Assembly: GCA_025808555.1 (NCBI GenBank)
Contig: CP075526.1
Span: forward strand, 2,179,063-2,243,062
DNA: 64,000 bases
DNA from: Anaerolineales bacterium
GTDB taxonomy: Bacteria; Chloroflexota; Anaerolineae; Anaerolineales; UBA11579
Direction: 5' to 3'
Made by a program: the position numbers and the translations under genes
The notes under the pieces: model-generated
Seen by the model: the letters and a program-made list of their open reading frames with translations, nothing else
Databases searched by the model: none
Told to the model about the DNA's origin: nothing
Shown: piece by piece, positions 26,442-34,632 of the stretch
How positions within the stretch are numbered: the stretch's first letter is position 1
Layout: each line of letters starts with the position of its first letter

Positions 26442-27087
26442 GCCTAATAGCATTACCGGTCAGTCCGGTTTCACCCCGCAATCCGTCATCCCCATGGTGA
26501 TCGAGTCCACCGGCCGCGGCGAGCGCGCGTTTGACATCTACTCGCTGTTGCTGAAGAACCGCATCATCCTGATCAGCACGCCCATTGACGATCAGACCGC
26601 CAATCTGGCAGTCGCCCAGCTCATTTACTTGAGCAATGAGGATCCGGATTCGGCGATCCAGATGTATATCTCGTCCCCCGGCGGTTCCATCTACGCCGGC
26701 ATGGGCATCTACGACACCATGCAGATGATCCCTAACCAGATCAGCACGGTAGCCGTGGGCTTCACCGCCTCGTTCGGCACGATCTTGCTGACCGCTGGCG
26801 CCAAGGGCCACCGCTATGCGCTGCCCAACGCCACCATCCACATGCACCAGCCGTGGCAGCAAGGCGGCGGCGGCCAGGCCAGCGACATCGAGATCCAGGC
26901 GAAAGAGATCCTGCGCCAGCGCGCCCGCCTCAACGAAATTCTGGTGGAGCGCACCGGCCGCACCCTGGCTGAGATCGAGAAGGACACCGACCGCGACACC
27001 TACATGACCGCCCAGGAAGCGGTGGAGTACGGCCTGGTGGACCAGGTGCTGCAGCCCCGCGAACTGAAGCAACTAACTGAGAAGTAA
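26434..27087 (+). CDS. clpP: ATP-dependent Clp protease proteolytic subunit
   Basis: A 217-residue ClpP. The catalytic Ser is in FTASFGTILL (usual ASMGA), His in IHMHQPW and Asp in the C-terminal third. The N-terminus contains RGERAFDIYSLLLKNRIIL, and PGGSIYAGMGIYDTMQ is conserved. It degrades proteins with a ClpX or ClpA partner; neither is adjacent, although tig-clpP-clpX is a common order. ATG 26434 follows AGGAAAGGA and lies inside the end of tig, so translation is coupled. A strong terminator follows. Confidence 0.96.
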   Translation: MNKPNSITGQSGFTPQSVIPMVIESTGRGERAFDIYSLLLKNRIILISTPIDDQTANLAVAQLIYLSNEDPDSAIQMYISSPGGSIYAGMGIYDTMQMIPNQISTVAVGFTASFGTILLTAGAKGHRYALPNATIHMHQPWQQGGGGQASDIEIQAKEILRQRARLNEILVERTGRTLAEIEKDTDRDTYMTAQEAVEYGLVDQVLQPRELKQLTEK

Positions 27088-27117
27088 CGCATACACAGCA
27101 CTTGCTGACAAAAACTG

Positions 27118-27155
27118 AAACAAGAGCCGAGGCGATGCCCCGGCTCTTGTTTTTA
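27118..27155 (+). terminator. Intrinsic terminator after clpP
   Basis: Arms AAACAAGAGCCG and CGGCTCTTGTTT with a small inner GGC-GAT-GCC helix, followed by T5. Confidence 0.9.
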
Positions 27156-27209
27156 TCCGTCATTGCGAAGCCGTTTAGCCACTAAGTGAGGTAACAATCT
27201 GAAGTTGCG

Positions 27210-27215
27210 TATAAT
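27210..27215 (+). promoter_or_regulatory. -10 box for HAD gene (leaderless arrangement)
   Basis: TATAAT ends 9 nt before ATG 27225, leaving room for at most a few leader bases. Confidence 0.65.
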
Positions 27216-27224
27216 CCCATCCTT

Positions 27225-28001
27225 ATGACTCCCCTCAAAGCCCTGCTCCTGGATATGGACGGCGTGCTGTGGCGCGGCACTGAGGCCATCGGCAGCGTGC
27301 CGGACAACCTGGCCGCCATCGCCGCCAAAGGGCTCAAGGCCGCCTTCGTCACCAACAACGCCACGCTCACAGTCGAGCAATATCTTGAGAAGTTCAAAAA
27401 GTTTGGCGCACATGTGCAGCCAGAGCAGATCCACACTTCAGCCAATTCGGCTGCGCACTACCTGCACATGCAGTACCCGCAGGGCGGCAATGTCTACGTC
27501 ATTGGCGAGACTGGGCTGCGCCAAGCGGTCGAGTCGCGCGGCTTCACCATCAGCGACGCTGACTCCATTGCCGTCATCGTTGGCCTCGACCGCGAACTGA
27601 CGTACGAGAAGCTGCGCACCGCTACCCTACTGATCGCCCAAGGTGCCGTCTTCATCGGCACCAATCCTGACCGCACGCTACCCTCGCCCGCCGGTCCGGT
27701 GCCCGGCGCAGGCAGCATCTTGGCCGCCCTGCAGGCAGCCACCGGCGTGCAGCCCACCGTGATCGGCAAGCCCGGCACCGTCGGCTTCCTGGCTGCTATG
27801 GACGCGCTGGGCGTGGCTCCGCAGGAAACCATGATGATCGGCGACCGCGTGGACACCGACATTGCCGGCGCCCAGGCGGCTGGCTGCCGCACCGGGCTGG
27901 TGCTGAGCGGCATCACCAGCGAAGCCGAGGCACGCGCTTGGCAGCCGGCGCCCGATCTCATCGCGCCTGACCTGGCAACTCTTTTGGCACAACTGCCTTA
28001 A
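27225..28001 (+). CDS. HAD-superfamily IIA hydrolase (NagD/PGP-like phosphatase)
   Basis: A 258-residue HAD phosphatase with motif I LLLDMDGVLWRG, motif II AFVTNNATLT, the C2A cap, and motif III/IV VIGKPGTVGFLAA plus MIGDRVDTDIAGAQAAG. Class IIA enzymes dephosphorylate small sugars, nucleotides or glycolate-like metabolites; the substrate cannot be told. It starts a plus-strand run of genes after the clpP terminator and ends 19 bp before rlmN. Confidence 0.92.
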   Translation: MTPLKALLLDMDGVLWRGTEAIGSVPDNLAAIAAKGLKAAFVTNNATLTVEQYLEKFKKFGAHVQPEQIHTSANSAAHYLHMQYPQGGNVYVIGETGLRQAVESRGFTISDADSIAVIVGLDRELTYEKLRTATLLIAQGAVFIGTNPDRTLPSPAGPVPGAGSILAALQAATGVQPTVIGKPGTVGFLAAMDALGVAPQETMMIGDRVDTDIAGAQAAGCRTGLVLSGITSEAEARAWQPAPDLIAPDLATLLAQLP

Positions 28002-28020
28002 ACACAGTACCCTAGTGCAG

Positions 28021-29103
28021 ATGGACACTCGTCCGCTTATCTACGACCTAAGCCAGCAAGACCTGGCCGAGCAGTTGCGCGCCTGGGGCCAACCTGCCTA
28101 CCGCGCTGCCCAGATCTGGGATGGGCTGTACAAACAACTCTGGTCCAAGCCTGAGGACTTCACCAACCTCTCCAAAGACCTGCGCGCCAAGCTGGGCGAG
28201 CATTTCAGTTTCAGCCATCTGCAGCCCAGCGTCACCCTGCACTCTACAGACAAGCAGACCCACAAGACGCTGTTCAAACTGCCGGATGGCAACGCCATCG
28301 AAACCGTGCTCATGCGCTATGACGATCGTGACGGTAGCCAGGGCCGCCGCACGCTATGCATCAGCACGCAGGCGGGCTGCGCCATGGGTTGCGTATTCTG
28401 CGCAACCGGCCAAATGGGCTTTCGCCGCAACCTCACCAGCGGCGAGATCGTTGAGCAGGTGCTGTACTTTGCCCGCCAGCTAAAAAGCGATGGCCAGCGC
28501 GTGACAAACGTGGTGCTTATGGGCATGGGCGAACCATTCCACAACTACGATGCCAGCCTGGCTGCCATCGCCCGCCTGAACGATCCGGATGGTTTCGGCC
28601 TGGGGAGCCGGCACTTCACCATCTCGACGGTGGGCCTGATCCCCGCCATCAAGCGCTACACCAGCGAGAAGCATCAAATGGGCCTGGCCATCTCGCTGCA
28701 CGCTGCAGATGACGAGCTGCGCGCCAGCATGCTGCCGGTCAATAATCGCTACCCCATCAAGGATCTTATCCAGGCCTGCCGCGACTATGTGCAAGGTACC
28801 GGGCGGCGCATCACATTCGAGTGGGCGCTGATCAATGGCGTCAATGACACGCCTGAGCAAGCCCGCAAGCTGGCCGCGCTGCTGCAGGGCTTGAACTGCC
28901 ACGTCAACGTCATTCCGCTCAATCCCACGCGCGGCTACCCTGGCCAGCGTTCGACCCGCGAGCGCGTCGCCGAGTTCCGTAGCATCCTGGAGGCCGCTGG
29001 CATCTCCTGCACTGTGCGCGTGCGCCGCGGCATTGATATCCAGGCAGGCTGCGGCCAGCTGGCCGAATCTCAGGCGCAGCAGCCTATTCAAATCAGCAAC
29101 TAA
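28021..29103 (+). CDS. rlmN: 23S rRNA (adenine2503-C2)-methyltransferase RlmN
   Basis: A 360-residue radical SAM methyltransferase. The cluster motif is CAMGCVFCATGQMGF (CX3CX2C, near residue 120). VLMGMGEPFHNYD is typical of RlmN/Cfr, and a C-terminal catalytic Cys lies in ISCTVRVRRGIDI, with QAGCGQL after it. It methylates A2503 of 23S rRNA and also A37 in some tRNAs. The start is ATG 28021; a GTG two codons earlier is possible. Confidence 0.96.
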   Translation: MDTRPLIYDLSQQDLAEQLRAWGQPAYRAAQIWDGLYKQLWSKPEDFTNLSKDLRAKLGEHFSFSHLQPSVTLHSTDKQTHKTLFKLPDGNAIETVLMRYDDRDGSQGRRTLCISTQAGCAMGCVFCATGQMGFRRNLTSGEIVEQVLYFARQLKSDGQRVTNVVLMGMGEPFHNYDASLAAIARLNDPDGFGLGSRHFTISTVGLIPAIKRYTSEKHQMGLAISLHAADDELRASMLPVNNRYPIKDLIQACRDYVQGTGRRITFEWALINGVNDTPEQARKLAALLQGLNCHVNVIPLNPTRGYPGQRSTRERVAEFRSILEAAGISCTVRVRRGIDIQAGCGQLAESQAQQPIQISN

Positions 29104-29109
29104 ACGGTG

Positions 29110-29115
29110 TACAAT
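29110..29115 (+). promoter_or_regulatory. -10 box for NIL-domain gene (leaderless arrangement)
   Basis: TACAAT ends 10 nt before ATG 29126. Confidence 0.45.
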
Positions 29116-29125
29116 CAGCGCACTG

Positions 29126-29356
29126 ATGACTGAACAAGTCGTGCGCCTTATCTATCCGCCTGCAGCGGTCAATACCCCAGTTGTGACTCAGTTGATTCGC
29201 AATTTTGTTGGGCTGACTGTCAACATCCTGCAGGCCCAGGTGAACCCCACCCAAGGCTGGCTTGAAGTGCAGCTGGTGGGCAGCTCGGCCATCATCGAGT
29301 CTTCGATCGATTGGCTGAGGTCGCAGGGAATTGAGGTGCAAGTCTTGGGGCATTAG
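29126..29356 (+). CDS. Stand-alone NIL domain protein
   Basis: A 76-residue protein matching the NIL ferredoxin-like domain: VRLIYPPAAVNTPVVTQLIRNF, then VNILQAQVNPTQGWLEVQLVG and a final QGIEVQVLGH. The domain is best known at the C-terminus of the methionine importer ATPase MetN, where it binds methionine; free-standing copies are common in bacteria and may sense a sulfur amino acid. No metNIQ gene is nearby. It lies 24 bp before mgtE. Confidence 0.85.
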   Translation: MTEQVVRLIYPPAAVNTPVVTQLIRNFVGLTVNILQAQVNPTQGWLEVQLVGSSAIIESSIDWLRSQGIEVQVLGH

Positions 29357-29380
29357 ATCCATCTATCTTTCGAGGTTGCC

Positions 29381-30748
29381 ATGAACGACCGAGTGCCTGA
29401 TTTCGAACTCGAACTGGAGCGCATCCAGGAGCTATTACGAGACGAGAAGATAACAGAGGCACTCGAAGTGTTTAAGGGCCTCAACCTCGGTGACCAGATC
29501 GAGGCATACAACCAGCTATCCGAAGAGCATCAGGAGGAGTTTGTGAGCCTCCTGCCGCCGGAGGATGTCGCTGAGCTGTTCAACCGCCTGAGCGATGCCC
29601 AAGCAGTTGACGCCGCCGAGCACTTATCCACCGAAACGCTCTCCGAAATTCTTGATGAAATGCAGCCTGACCAGGTTGCAGACATTCTGGGTGACCTGCC
29701 CCCAGAGCAGGCCAACGAAGCCCTCCAGCAGATGGAGGACCCGGAAGACGTCATCCCCCTGCTGGGCTATCCGGACGAGACGGCCGGCGGCCGTATGACC
29801 ACTGAGTACATCGCCATGCGCCGCCACACCACCGCTACGCAAGCCATCGACTTCCTGCGCCAGATCCATCCTGACCACGAGGTGCCGTACTACGTCTTCG
29901 TGATCGACCGGGAGCGCCGCCTGTGTGGCGTAGTGGGCATGCGTGAGCTTGTGGTGGCCTCACCCACTAAGCTGGTCGAAGACCTGATGGACCCCGAAGT
30001 CATCTTTGTCACTGCAGGCACGGATCAGGAAGATGTGGCCCGCACGATGAGCAATAACAATCTCTCGGCCATTCCCGTAGTGAACGACAATGGCGAGATG
30101 CTGGGCGTCATCACCCTGGATGACGTGATCGATGTGCTAAAAGAAGAAGCCGGCGAGGACATTCTGCAGCTGGGTGGTGTGGAGCCTGGCCCGTTGCTGG
30201 ATGTGCCATATTGGTCACAGAAAATATCGCAGGTGGTGCGCTCGCGCTTTACATGGCTGCTGACGCTTTTCATCGCCGAGACCCTGACGGGTACGGTGAT
30301 GCGCCATTACGACGAAGAGATCAAGACCGTCGTCTCTTTGGCATTCTTCGTGCCGCTGCTGATCGGCACAGGCGGCAACGCCGGCTCACAAACTGTGGCC
30401 ACCATCATTCGCGGCATGGCCCTGGGCGAGGTCAAACGCAGCGAGCTGCTGTGGGTGCTGTGGAAGGAGTTCCGCACCGGGATTGCCCTCGGCGTTTTGC
30501 TGGGCATTGTAGGCTATGCGCGCGCCCTGTTGTGGGGCGTGGATTGGCACCTGGCGGTTACCGTGGCGCTCACCATCGCCATCATCTGCGTATGGGCCAA
30601 CTCGGTTGCCGCCACGATCCCCATGCTGGCCGACAAGCTGGGCATCGACCCCACCATCATCTCCGGCCCATTCATGTCTACACTGATCGATGCCACCGGC
30701 TTGATCATCTACTTCACGCTGGCGGCCTGGATCTTGCCACAGCTCTAG
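29381..30748 (+). CDS. mgtE: Magnesium transporter MgtE
   Basis: A 455-residue Mg2+ channel. The N-terminal helical domain has the repeating DLPPEQANEALQQM pattern. A CBS pair covers about residues 140-265 (YVFVIDRERRLCGVVGMREL; VVNDNGEMLGVITLDD). The five-helix membrane domain begins near 285, with PLLIGTGGNAGSQ and a C-terminal GPFMSTLIDATGL lining the pore. The N and CBS domains close the channel when magnesium is plentiful. Complete by length. The methyltransferase gene begins 1 bp after its stop. Confidence 0.96.
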   Translation: MNDRVPDFELELERIQELLRDEKITEALEVFKGLNLGDQIEAYNQLSEEHQEEFVSLLPPEDVAELFNRLSDAQAVDAAEHLSTETLSEILDEMQPDQVADILGDLPPEQANEALQQMEDPEDVIPLLGYPDETAGGRMTTEYIAMRRHTTATQAIDFLRQIHPDHEVPYYVFVIDRERRLCGVVGMRELVVASPTKLVEDLMDPEVIFVTAGTDQEDVARTMSNNNLSAIPVVNDNGEMLGVITLDDVIDVLKEEAGEDILQLGGVEPGPLLDVPYWSQKISQVVRSRFTWLLTLFIAETLTGTVMRHYDEEIKTVVSLAFFVPLLIGTGGNAGSQTVATIIRGMALGEVKRSELLWVLWKEFRTGIALGVLLGIVGYARALLWGVDWHLAVTVALTIAIICVWANSVAATIPMLADKLGIDPTIISGPFMSTLIDATGLIIYFTLAAWILPQL

Positions 30749-30749
30749 C

Positions 30750-31373
30750 ATGCAGTCCTTGCTGCGCGTCTTTTTCTACCTGCTCTACCAGCCGATGGCG
30801 TGGAGCTATGACGCGGTGGCCTGGCTGGTGTCTCTGGGCCGCTGGCGCAGCTGGGTGAATAGCGTGCTGACCGAACTCGGGTCAGGACGCATTCTGGAGC
30901 TAGGCCATGGCCCCGGCCATTTGCAAGTGGCTATGCGCAATGCAGGCCAAACGCCGTTCGGCATTGACCTCAGTGCGCAGATGGGCAAGCTGGCCGCTCG
31001 CCGCATGCAGGCAGCCCGCTACCGCCCGCTGCTGGTACGCGCTGATGGACGCAGGCTGCCTTTCGCTCCCCGCGCGTTTCAGCACGTCGTTGCCACCTTC
31101 CCCACCGAATATATAGTCCAAGCCAGTACGCTGGCAGAGGCACGACGCACACTGGCTGCTGGCGGCAGCCTGGTGCTGCTGCCAGCAGCCTGGATCACAG
31201 GCGGCGATTGGCTTAGCCGCGCCGCAGCTTGGCTGTTTCGCGTCACTGGCCAGGCAGGTGAATGGAACATCAGCTTCAGCGCGACCATTCGTCAGCAAGG
31301 CTTCAGCGTGCAAGAGAAACGCATTACGTCGCCCGGCTCAGAAGTTATGCTGCTGGTTTGCAAGCCGCAATGA
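30750..31373 (+). CDS. Class I SAM-dependent methyltransferase
   Basis: A 207-residue methyltransferase. Motif I is RILELGHGPGHLQVAM near residue 48, and GIDLSAQMGKLAARRM supplies the acidic ribose-binding residue. A late VVATFPTEYIVQ matches motif IV position. The N-terminal LLRVFFYLLYQPMAWSYDAVAWLVSLG is hydrophobic and may contact the membrane. The substrate (lipid, quinone or other small molecule) is not evident. It is coupled to mgtE (1 bp) and to the next gene (ATGA overlap). Confidence 0.85.
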   Translation: MQSLLRVFFYLLYQPMAWSYDAVAWLVSLGRWRSWVNSVLTELGSGRILELGHGPGHLQVAMRNAGQTPFGIDLSAQMGKLAARRMQAARYRPLLVRADGRRLPFAPRAFQHVVATFPTEYIVQASTLAEARRTLAAGGSLVLLPAAWITGGDWLSRAAAWLFRVTGQAGEWNISFSATIRQQGFSVQEKRITSPGSEVMLLVCKPQ

Positions 31374-32044
31374 GCGCGGTCAGCGACCTGCTTCAGGCGA
31401 TCTTTGGCAACAAGCAACCCAATTTCTATGCCGAATTTGAAGGCTGGCTCCGTAGCTCGCGCCGCTTCCGAGACTTTGCCCATGCGTATCGCAACAAGAT
31501 CCGCGCCAAGCTGAACAACGCCAAGCACCCGGGCAGCCAGGAAGATCTATACGCCGAGCTGCAGGCTGCGGCAACGTTCCTCAGGCCACCCCACTTCGCT
31601 CTCGAATACGACCACTACGCCGCAGCCAAGCAACGCGGCCCAGACTTTACGGTCACGTTCAGATCCCGCACGCTATTCAATGTCGAGGTGCGGCGGGTCG
31701 CCGTTGGGCCGCAAAAGCTGGCCGCCATCGTTTGCGAAAAGGTCGGCCAGTTGCCGCCCAGCAGCATCAACCTGGTATGGCTGGCAGCCGCCGACGCCCT
31801 CGGCGAGGCGGAGCTGGCCGCCACCCATGTGCAACTGCGCCAGGCGGCTGAGAGCAAGGAAGATGGCTACTTCCAGAACCGCGGCTTCGCCAGCGCAGCC
31901 GAGTTCGTCAAACGCTATCCACGCCTGAGCGGGATTGTGCTCTATCAATCCGGCGTCCAAGCGCTGTGGCTAAATCCAATAGCACGGCACGCCGTTCCGC
32001 GTGACTTGCAGTCTGCACTGCGCCAATTGCAATCTGGCGATTAG
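31370..32044 (+). CDS. Hypothetical protein, possible degenerate PD-(D/E)XK-like fold
   Basis: A 224-residue soluble protein I do not recognise. ATG 31370 overlaps the preceding stop (ATGA). The segment RGPDFTVTFRSRTLFNVEVRR near residue 85-105 resembles the PD-(D/E)XK nuclease core, Pro-Asp on one strand and Glu-X-Arg in place of Glu-X-Lys on the next, after a helix-rich N-terminus (WLRSSRRFRDFAHAYRNKIR). The resemblance is weak and by eye. An alternative is a non-enzymatic protein of unknown role. The end lies 46 bp before the phosphatase gene. Confidence 0.7.
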   Translation: MSAVSDLLQAIFGNKQPNFYAEFEGWLRSSRRFRDFAHAYRNKIRAKLNNAKHPGSQEDLYAELQAAATFLRPPHFALEYDHYAAAKQRGPDFTVTFRSRTLFNVEVRRVAVGPQKLAAIVCEKVGQLPPSSINLVWLAAADALGEAELAATHVQLRQAAESKEDGYFQNRGFASAAEFVKRYPRLSGIVLYQSGVQALWLNPIARHAVPRDLQSALRQLQSGD

Positions 32045-32076
32045 CCTGCTCGGCATCGCTACCCACCGGAATCATT

Positions 32077-32082
32077 TACAAT
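32077..32082 (+). promoter_or_regulatory. -10 box for SpoIIE-type phosphatase gene (leaderless arrangement)
   Basis: TACAAT ends 8 nt before ATG 32091. Confidence 0.5.
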
Positions 32083-32090
32083 CCGCCCCA

Positions 32091-32801
32091 ATGGAAATCC
32101 AGATCGGCGTTGCCAAGATCAACAAATACGCCATGTCCGAAAGCGGGGACACGCTCGAAGTTGTAGAGCGCCCGGCGGGCGGCATGTCGGTAGTGTTGGC
32201 CGACGGCCAGCGTTCCGGCAAAAGCGCCAAGTTCATCTCCACCATGGTGGTGCGCAAGGTCATTGCCCTGCTGGCCGAGGGCGTGCGTGACGGCGCAGCG
32301 GCGCGCGCCGCTTCCGACTACCTCTATACCCATCGCAACGGCCAGGTGCAGTCCACGCTCAACATCGTCTCGATCGAGCTGGACAACCGCTGCCTGCTGA
32401 TCACGCGCAACAACCCGCTGCCCGTGCTGGTGTATCAGGACCAGACAGTGCGCATGCTGGACGAGCGCAGCGACGCGGTGGGCCTGCGGCGGGAGACCCG
32501 CCCGGTACTGACCCGGCTGGAGCTGCAGCCGGGCCTGACGATCGCCGTGTTCACAGATGGCCTGCCTTTCGCCGGCGAACGCAGCAGCCAGCCTATGGAT
32601 ATTCCCGCCGCGTTCAGCCGCCTGGTGGACGCCGGCGCCAGCCCGCAGGCGGTAGCCGATGGGCTGATGGCCGAGGCATTGACGCTGGAGAGCAACCGCC
32701 CCGGCGACGACATCAGCGTCCTGGTGGTCGGCGTGCGGGAGGGCACCCCCGGCGACCAGGTACGCCGCATGTCTGTGCATTTGCCGCTTGGCCCCGGATA
32801 G
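32091..32801 (+). CDS. SpoIIE/PP2C-type serine phosphatase, catalytic domain only
   Basis: A 236-residue protein made of a bare PP2C/SpoIIE domain. The metal-binding motifs are VVLADGQRSGKSAKF near residue 30, TDGLPFAGE near 155 and PGDDISVLVVGV near the end. The central segment ALLAEGVRDGAAARAASDYLY is helical. Such enzymes dephosphorylate anti-sigma-factor antagonists or stress-response switch proteins, usually under a fused sensor; this one has none. No switch partner is adjacent. The next gene, a small P-loop protein, starts 9 bp later. Confidence 0.85.
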   Translation: MEIQIGVAKINKYAMSESGDTLEVVERPAGGMSVVLADGQRSGKSAKFISTMVVRKVIALLAEGVRDGAAARAASDYLYTHRNGQVQSTLNIVSIELDNRCLLITRNNPLPVLVYQDQTVRMLDERSDAVGLRRETRPVLTRLELQPGLTIAVFTDGLPFAGERSSQPMDIPAAFSRLVDAGASPQAVADGLMAEALTLESNRPGDDISVLVVGVREGTPGDQVRRMSVHLPLGPG

Positions 32802-32804
32802 AAT
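32799..32804 (+). promoter_or_regulatory. -10-like box for the small P-loop gene
   Basis: TAGAAT ends 6 nt before ATG 32811. It overlaps the preceding stop codon. Confidence 0.4.
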
Positions 32805-32810
32805 AGCGTC

Positions 32811-33167
32811 ATGAGTAGTACCAAGCCGCGCGTTGGAGTGGTTGGGCCCTGCAAATCGGGCAAATCCACCCTGGTGCGCGGCTTGCACGAAGCGGGATAC
32901 CTCGCCAATCAGATCGCCCAGGAACATTCGTTTGCGCCGCGCATGTGGCAGCTGATCGAGCCGCCTGACATCCTGCTTTACCTACACACCGAATACCCCA
33001 ACACCGTGGCCCGCGGTCTGCAGTGGCTGGAGCGCGACTATGCCGAGCAGCAGACACGGCTTACCCACGCCCGCCAGCATGCCGACTTCGAGATCAGCAC
33101 AGATGACCTGCCGCAAGAGGAAGTCTTGCGGCAGGTGCTGGAGTATTTGGCTACAGCGATTTCTTGA
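32811..33167 (+). CDS. Small P-loop NTP-binding protein
   Basis: A 118-residue protein starting PRVGVVGPCKSGKSTLVRGL, a clear Walker A (GPCKSGKS at residues 13-20). A likely Walker B/hydrophobic strand is DILLYLHTE. There is no NKxD guanine motif, so it is not an ordinary GTPase; it is shorter than most nucleotide kinases. The C-terminal part (DDLPQEEVLRQVLEYL) is helical. It may be a minimal kinase or NTP-dependent switch. It lies 9 bp after the PP2C phosphatase and overlaps the convergent peptidase by 17 bp. Function unknown. Confidence 0.8.
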   Translation: MSSTKPRVGVVGPCKSGKSTLVRGLHEAGYLANQIAQEHSFAPRMWQLIEPPDILLYLHTEYPNTVARGLQWLERDYAEQQTRLTHARQHADFEISTDDLPQEEVLRQVLEYLATAIS

Positions 33168-34620
33168 TAAAGTCCACCAAATGCTTGTGCTGCGCTTTGA
33201 GCGAAGCCTCATGGATGTACATCATGTGGCCTGCTTCGTAGTATTCCATTGAGATATTGCCGCGCAGCTCCGGCGCGAGCTGCAGATGGTTGAAGGTGTA
33301 CTCGGTGGCGTAGAACGGCGTAGCCAGATCATAGTAGCCGTTGGCTACGAACACTTTCAGGGCCGGGTTGATGACCATGGCCTGGCGCAGCGTTTCGGCC
33401 ACGTTGAGGTACTGGTTCTCGTTCTCTTTGTAGCTCCAGGGGTGAACGCGGCCGGTCAGGATCTCATACGGCAGGTCACTCTCGAACTCCAGCTCGGCGC
33501 GCACATACTGGTTCAATGCGGCTGTGAAGGCGGCCTGGATGGCTGCATAGCTCGGGTCAAACTCGTAGTTCTCGCCGGCCGAGTCGCGATCGGATGCGAT
33601 GTAGCGAGAGTCCAGCCGCCCCACGGTCTTGCGTTCGTTACGCAGCAGCTCTTTCGTGAAGCGATGAATTTCGATGCGCAGATTGGTACGCTCCACATAG
33701 TCAGCCGAGAGGCCAGTATAGGCGGCCAACCTGGCGGCGATCTGCTGGCGCTGCTCAGCGGGCAAGCTGTCGCCCTGGAACAGGGCGGCAGCGTACTCGC
33801 CGGAGGCGAAGCTGCGCACCTCGGCCAGCGTTCTGGTCAGATCCTTTTGCAGATCAGCGCTGAGCTGCTTGTGATACCAGGCGGTTGCCGTATAGGTGGG
33901 CAGGAACAGGATGTACGGCAGGTCATTGCCGGCATTGAACAGCAGGGTCGAGAACTCCAGCACGGATGAGATAAGCATGATGCCGTTGAGCGCCATGCCA
34001 TGCCGGTCTTGCAAACGGCCGGAGAGGGCAGCGGCGCGGGTGGTGCCGTAGCTCTCGCCGATCAGAAACTTGGGCGAGCTCCAGCGCTGGTGGCGGGTGG
34101 TAAATAAGCGAATGAACTCGCCCACCGTCTCGAGATCTTTTTGGAAGCCGTGGAACTGCTTGGCGGCTTCGCCGGGCACGGGACGGCTGTAGCCGGTGGT
34201 TACCGGGTCAATGAACACTAGATCGGTCTCAGCCAGGATGCTGTACTCGTTGTCCACAAGGCCAAAGGGTGGGCGCGGCATCGAATCATCCAACGGCATG
34301 TCCACACGGCGCGGGCCTAACACGCCGAGGTGCAGCCACACGGAGGATGAACCCGGCCCGCCGTTGAACGAGAAGGTCAGCGGCCGTGGCTTGGCGCTCT
34401 TGGGCTGTTCCGCTATATAGGCAGTGTAGTAGACCGAGGCCTTGGGCTTGTGCTCGCCCTTCTCGTCATCCTCTTCTTTGAGCACCAGCGTGCCCGCAAT
34501 GGCGGTGTATTTGATACTCTTGCCACCGATCGTGACGCTGTGCTGGGTCTCTACGCGCTGCTCCTCGGCTGGCTTCTGCTCGGCCTTGGCCTCAGCCTTG
34601 GTGTCTTTCTCTTCGCTCAT
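33151..34620 (-). CDS. Peptidase S10 (serine carboxypeptidase-like)
   Basis: A 489-residue alpha/beta-hydrolase peptidase. It shows FSFNGGPGSSSVWLHLG (oxyanion region), the nucleophile in LIGESYGTTRAA, the Asp in VANGYYDLATPF and the His in YEAGHMMYIHE. This triad order and the NGGPGSSS motif define family S10. The N-terminus is a charged Lys/Glu-rich stretch with no signal peptide visible, unlike eukaryotic vacuolar members, so a cytoplasmic location is likely. ATG 34620 is preceded by GAGGTG. Substrates are unknown. Confidence 0.93.
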   Translation of the reverse strand: MSEEKDTKAEAKAEQKPAEEQRVETQHSVTIGGKSIKYTAIAGTLVLKEEDDEKGEHKPKASVYYTAYIAEQPKSAKPRPLTFSFNGGPGSSSVWLHLGVLGPRRVDMPLDDSMPRPPFGLVDNEYSILAETDLVFIDPVTTGYSRPVPGEAAKQFHGFQKDLETVGEFIRLFTTRHQRWSSPKFLIGESYGTTRAAALSGRLQDRHGMALNGIMLISSVLEFSTLLFNAGNDLPYILFLPTYTATAWYHKQLSADLQKDLTRTLAEVRSFASGEYAAALFQGDSLPAEQRQQIAARLAAYTGLSADYVERTNLRIEIHRFTKELLRNERKTVGRLDSRYIASDRDSAGENYEFDPSYAAIQAAFTAALNQYVRAELEFESDLPYEILTGRVHPWSYKENENQYLNVAETLRQAMVINPALKVFVANGYYDLATPFYATEYTFNHLQLAPELRGNISMEYYEAGHMMYIHEASLKAQHKHLVDFIKKSL

Positions 34621-34632
34621 CTTTCACCTCGA

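Noticed and set aside
27159..27170. GTCATTGCGAAG as a full palindromic repeat
   Set aside because: Only one arm is present. It is treated as a possible remnant and not annotated as a repeat.
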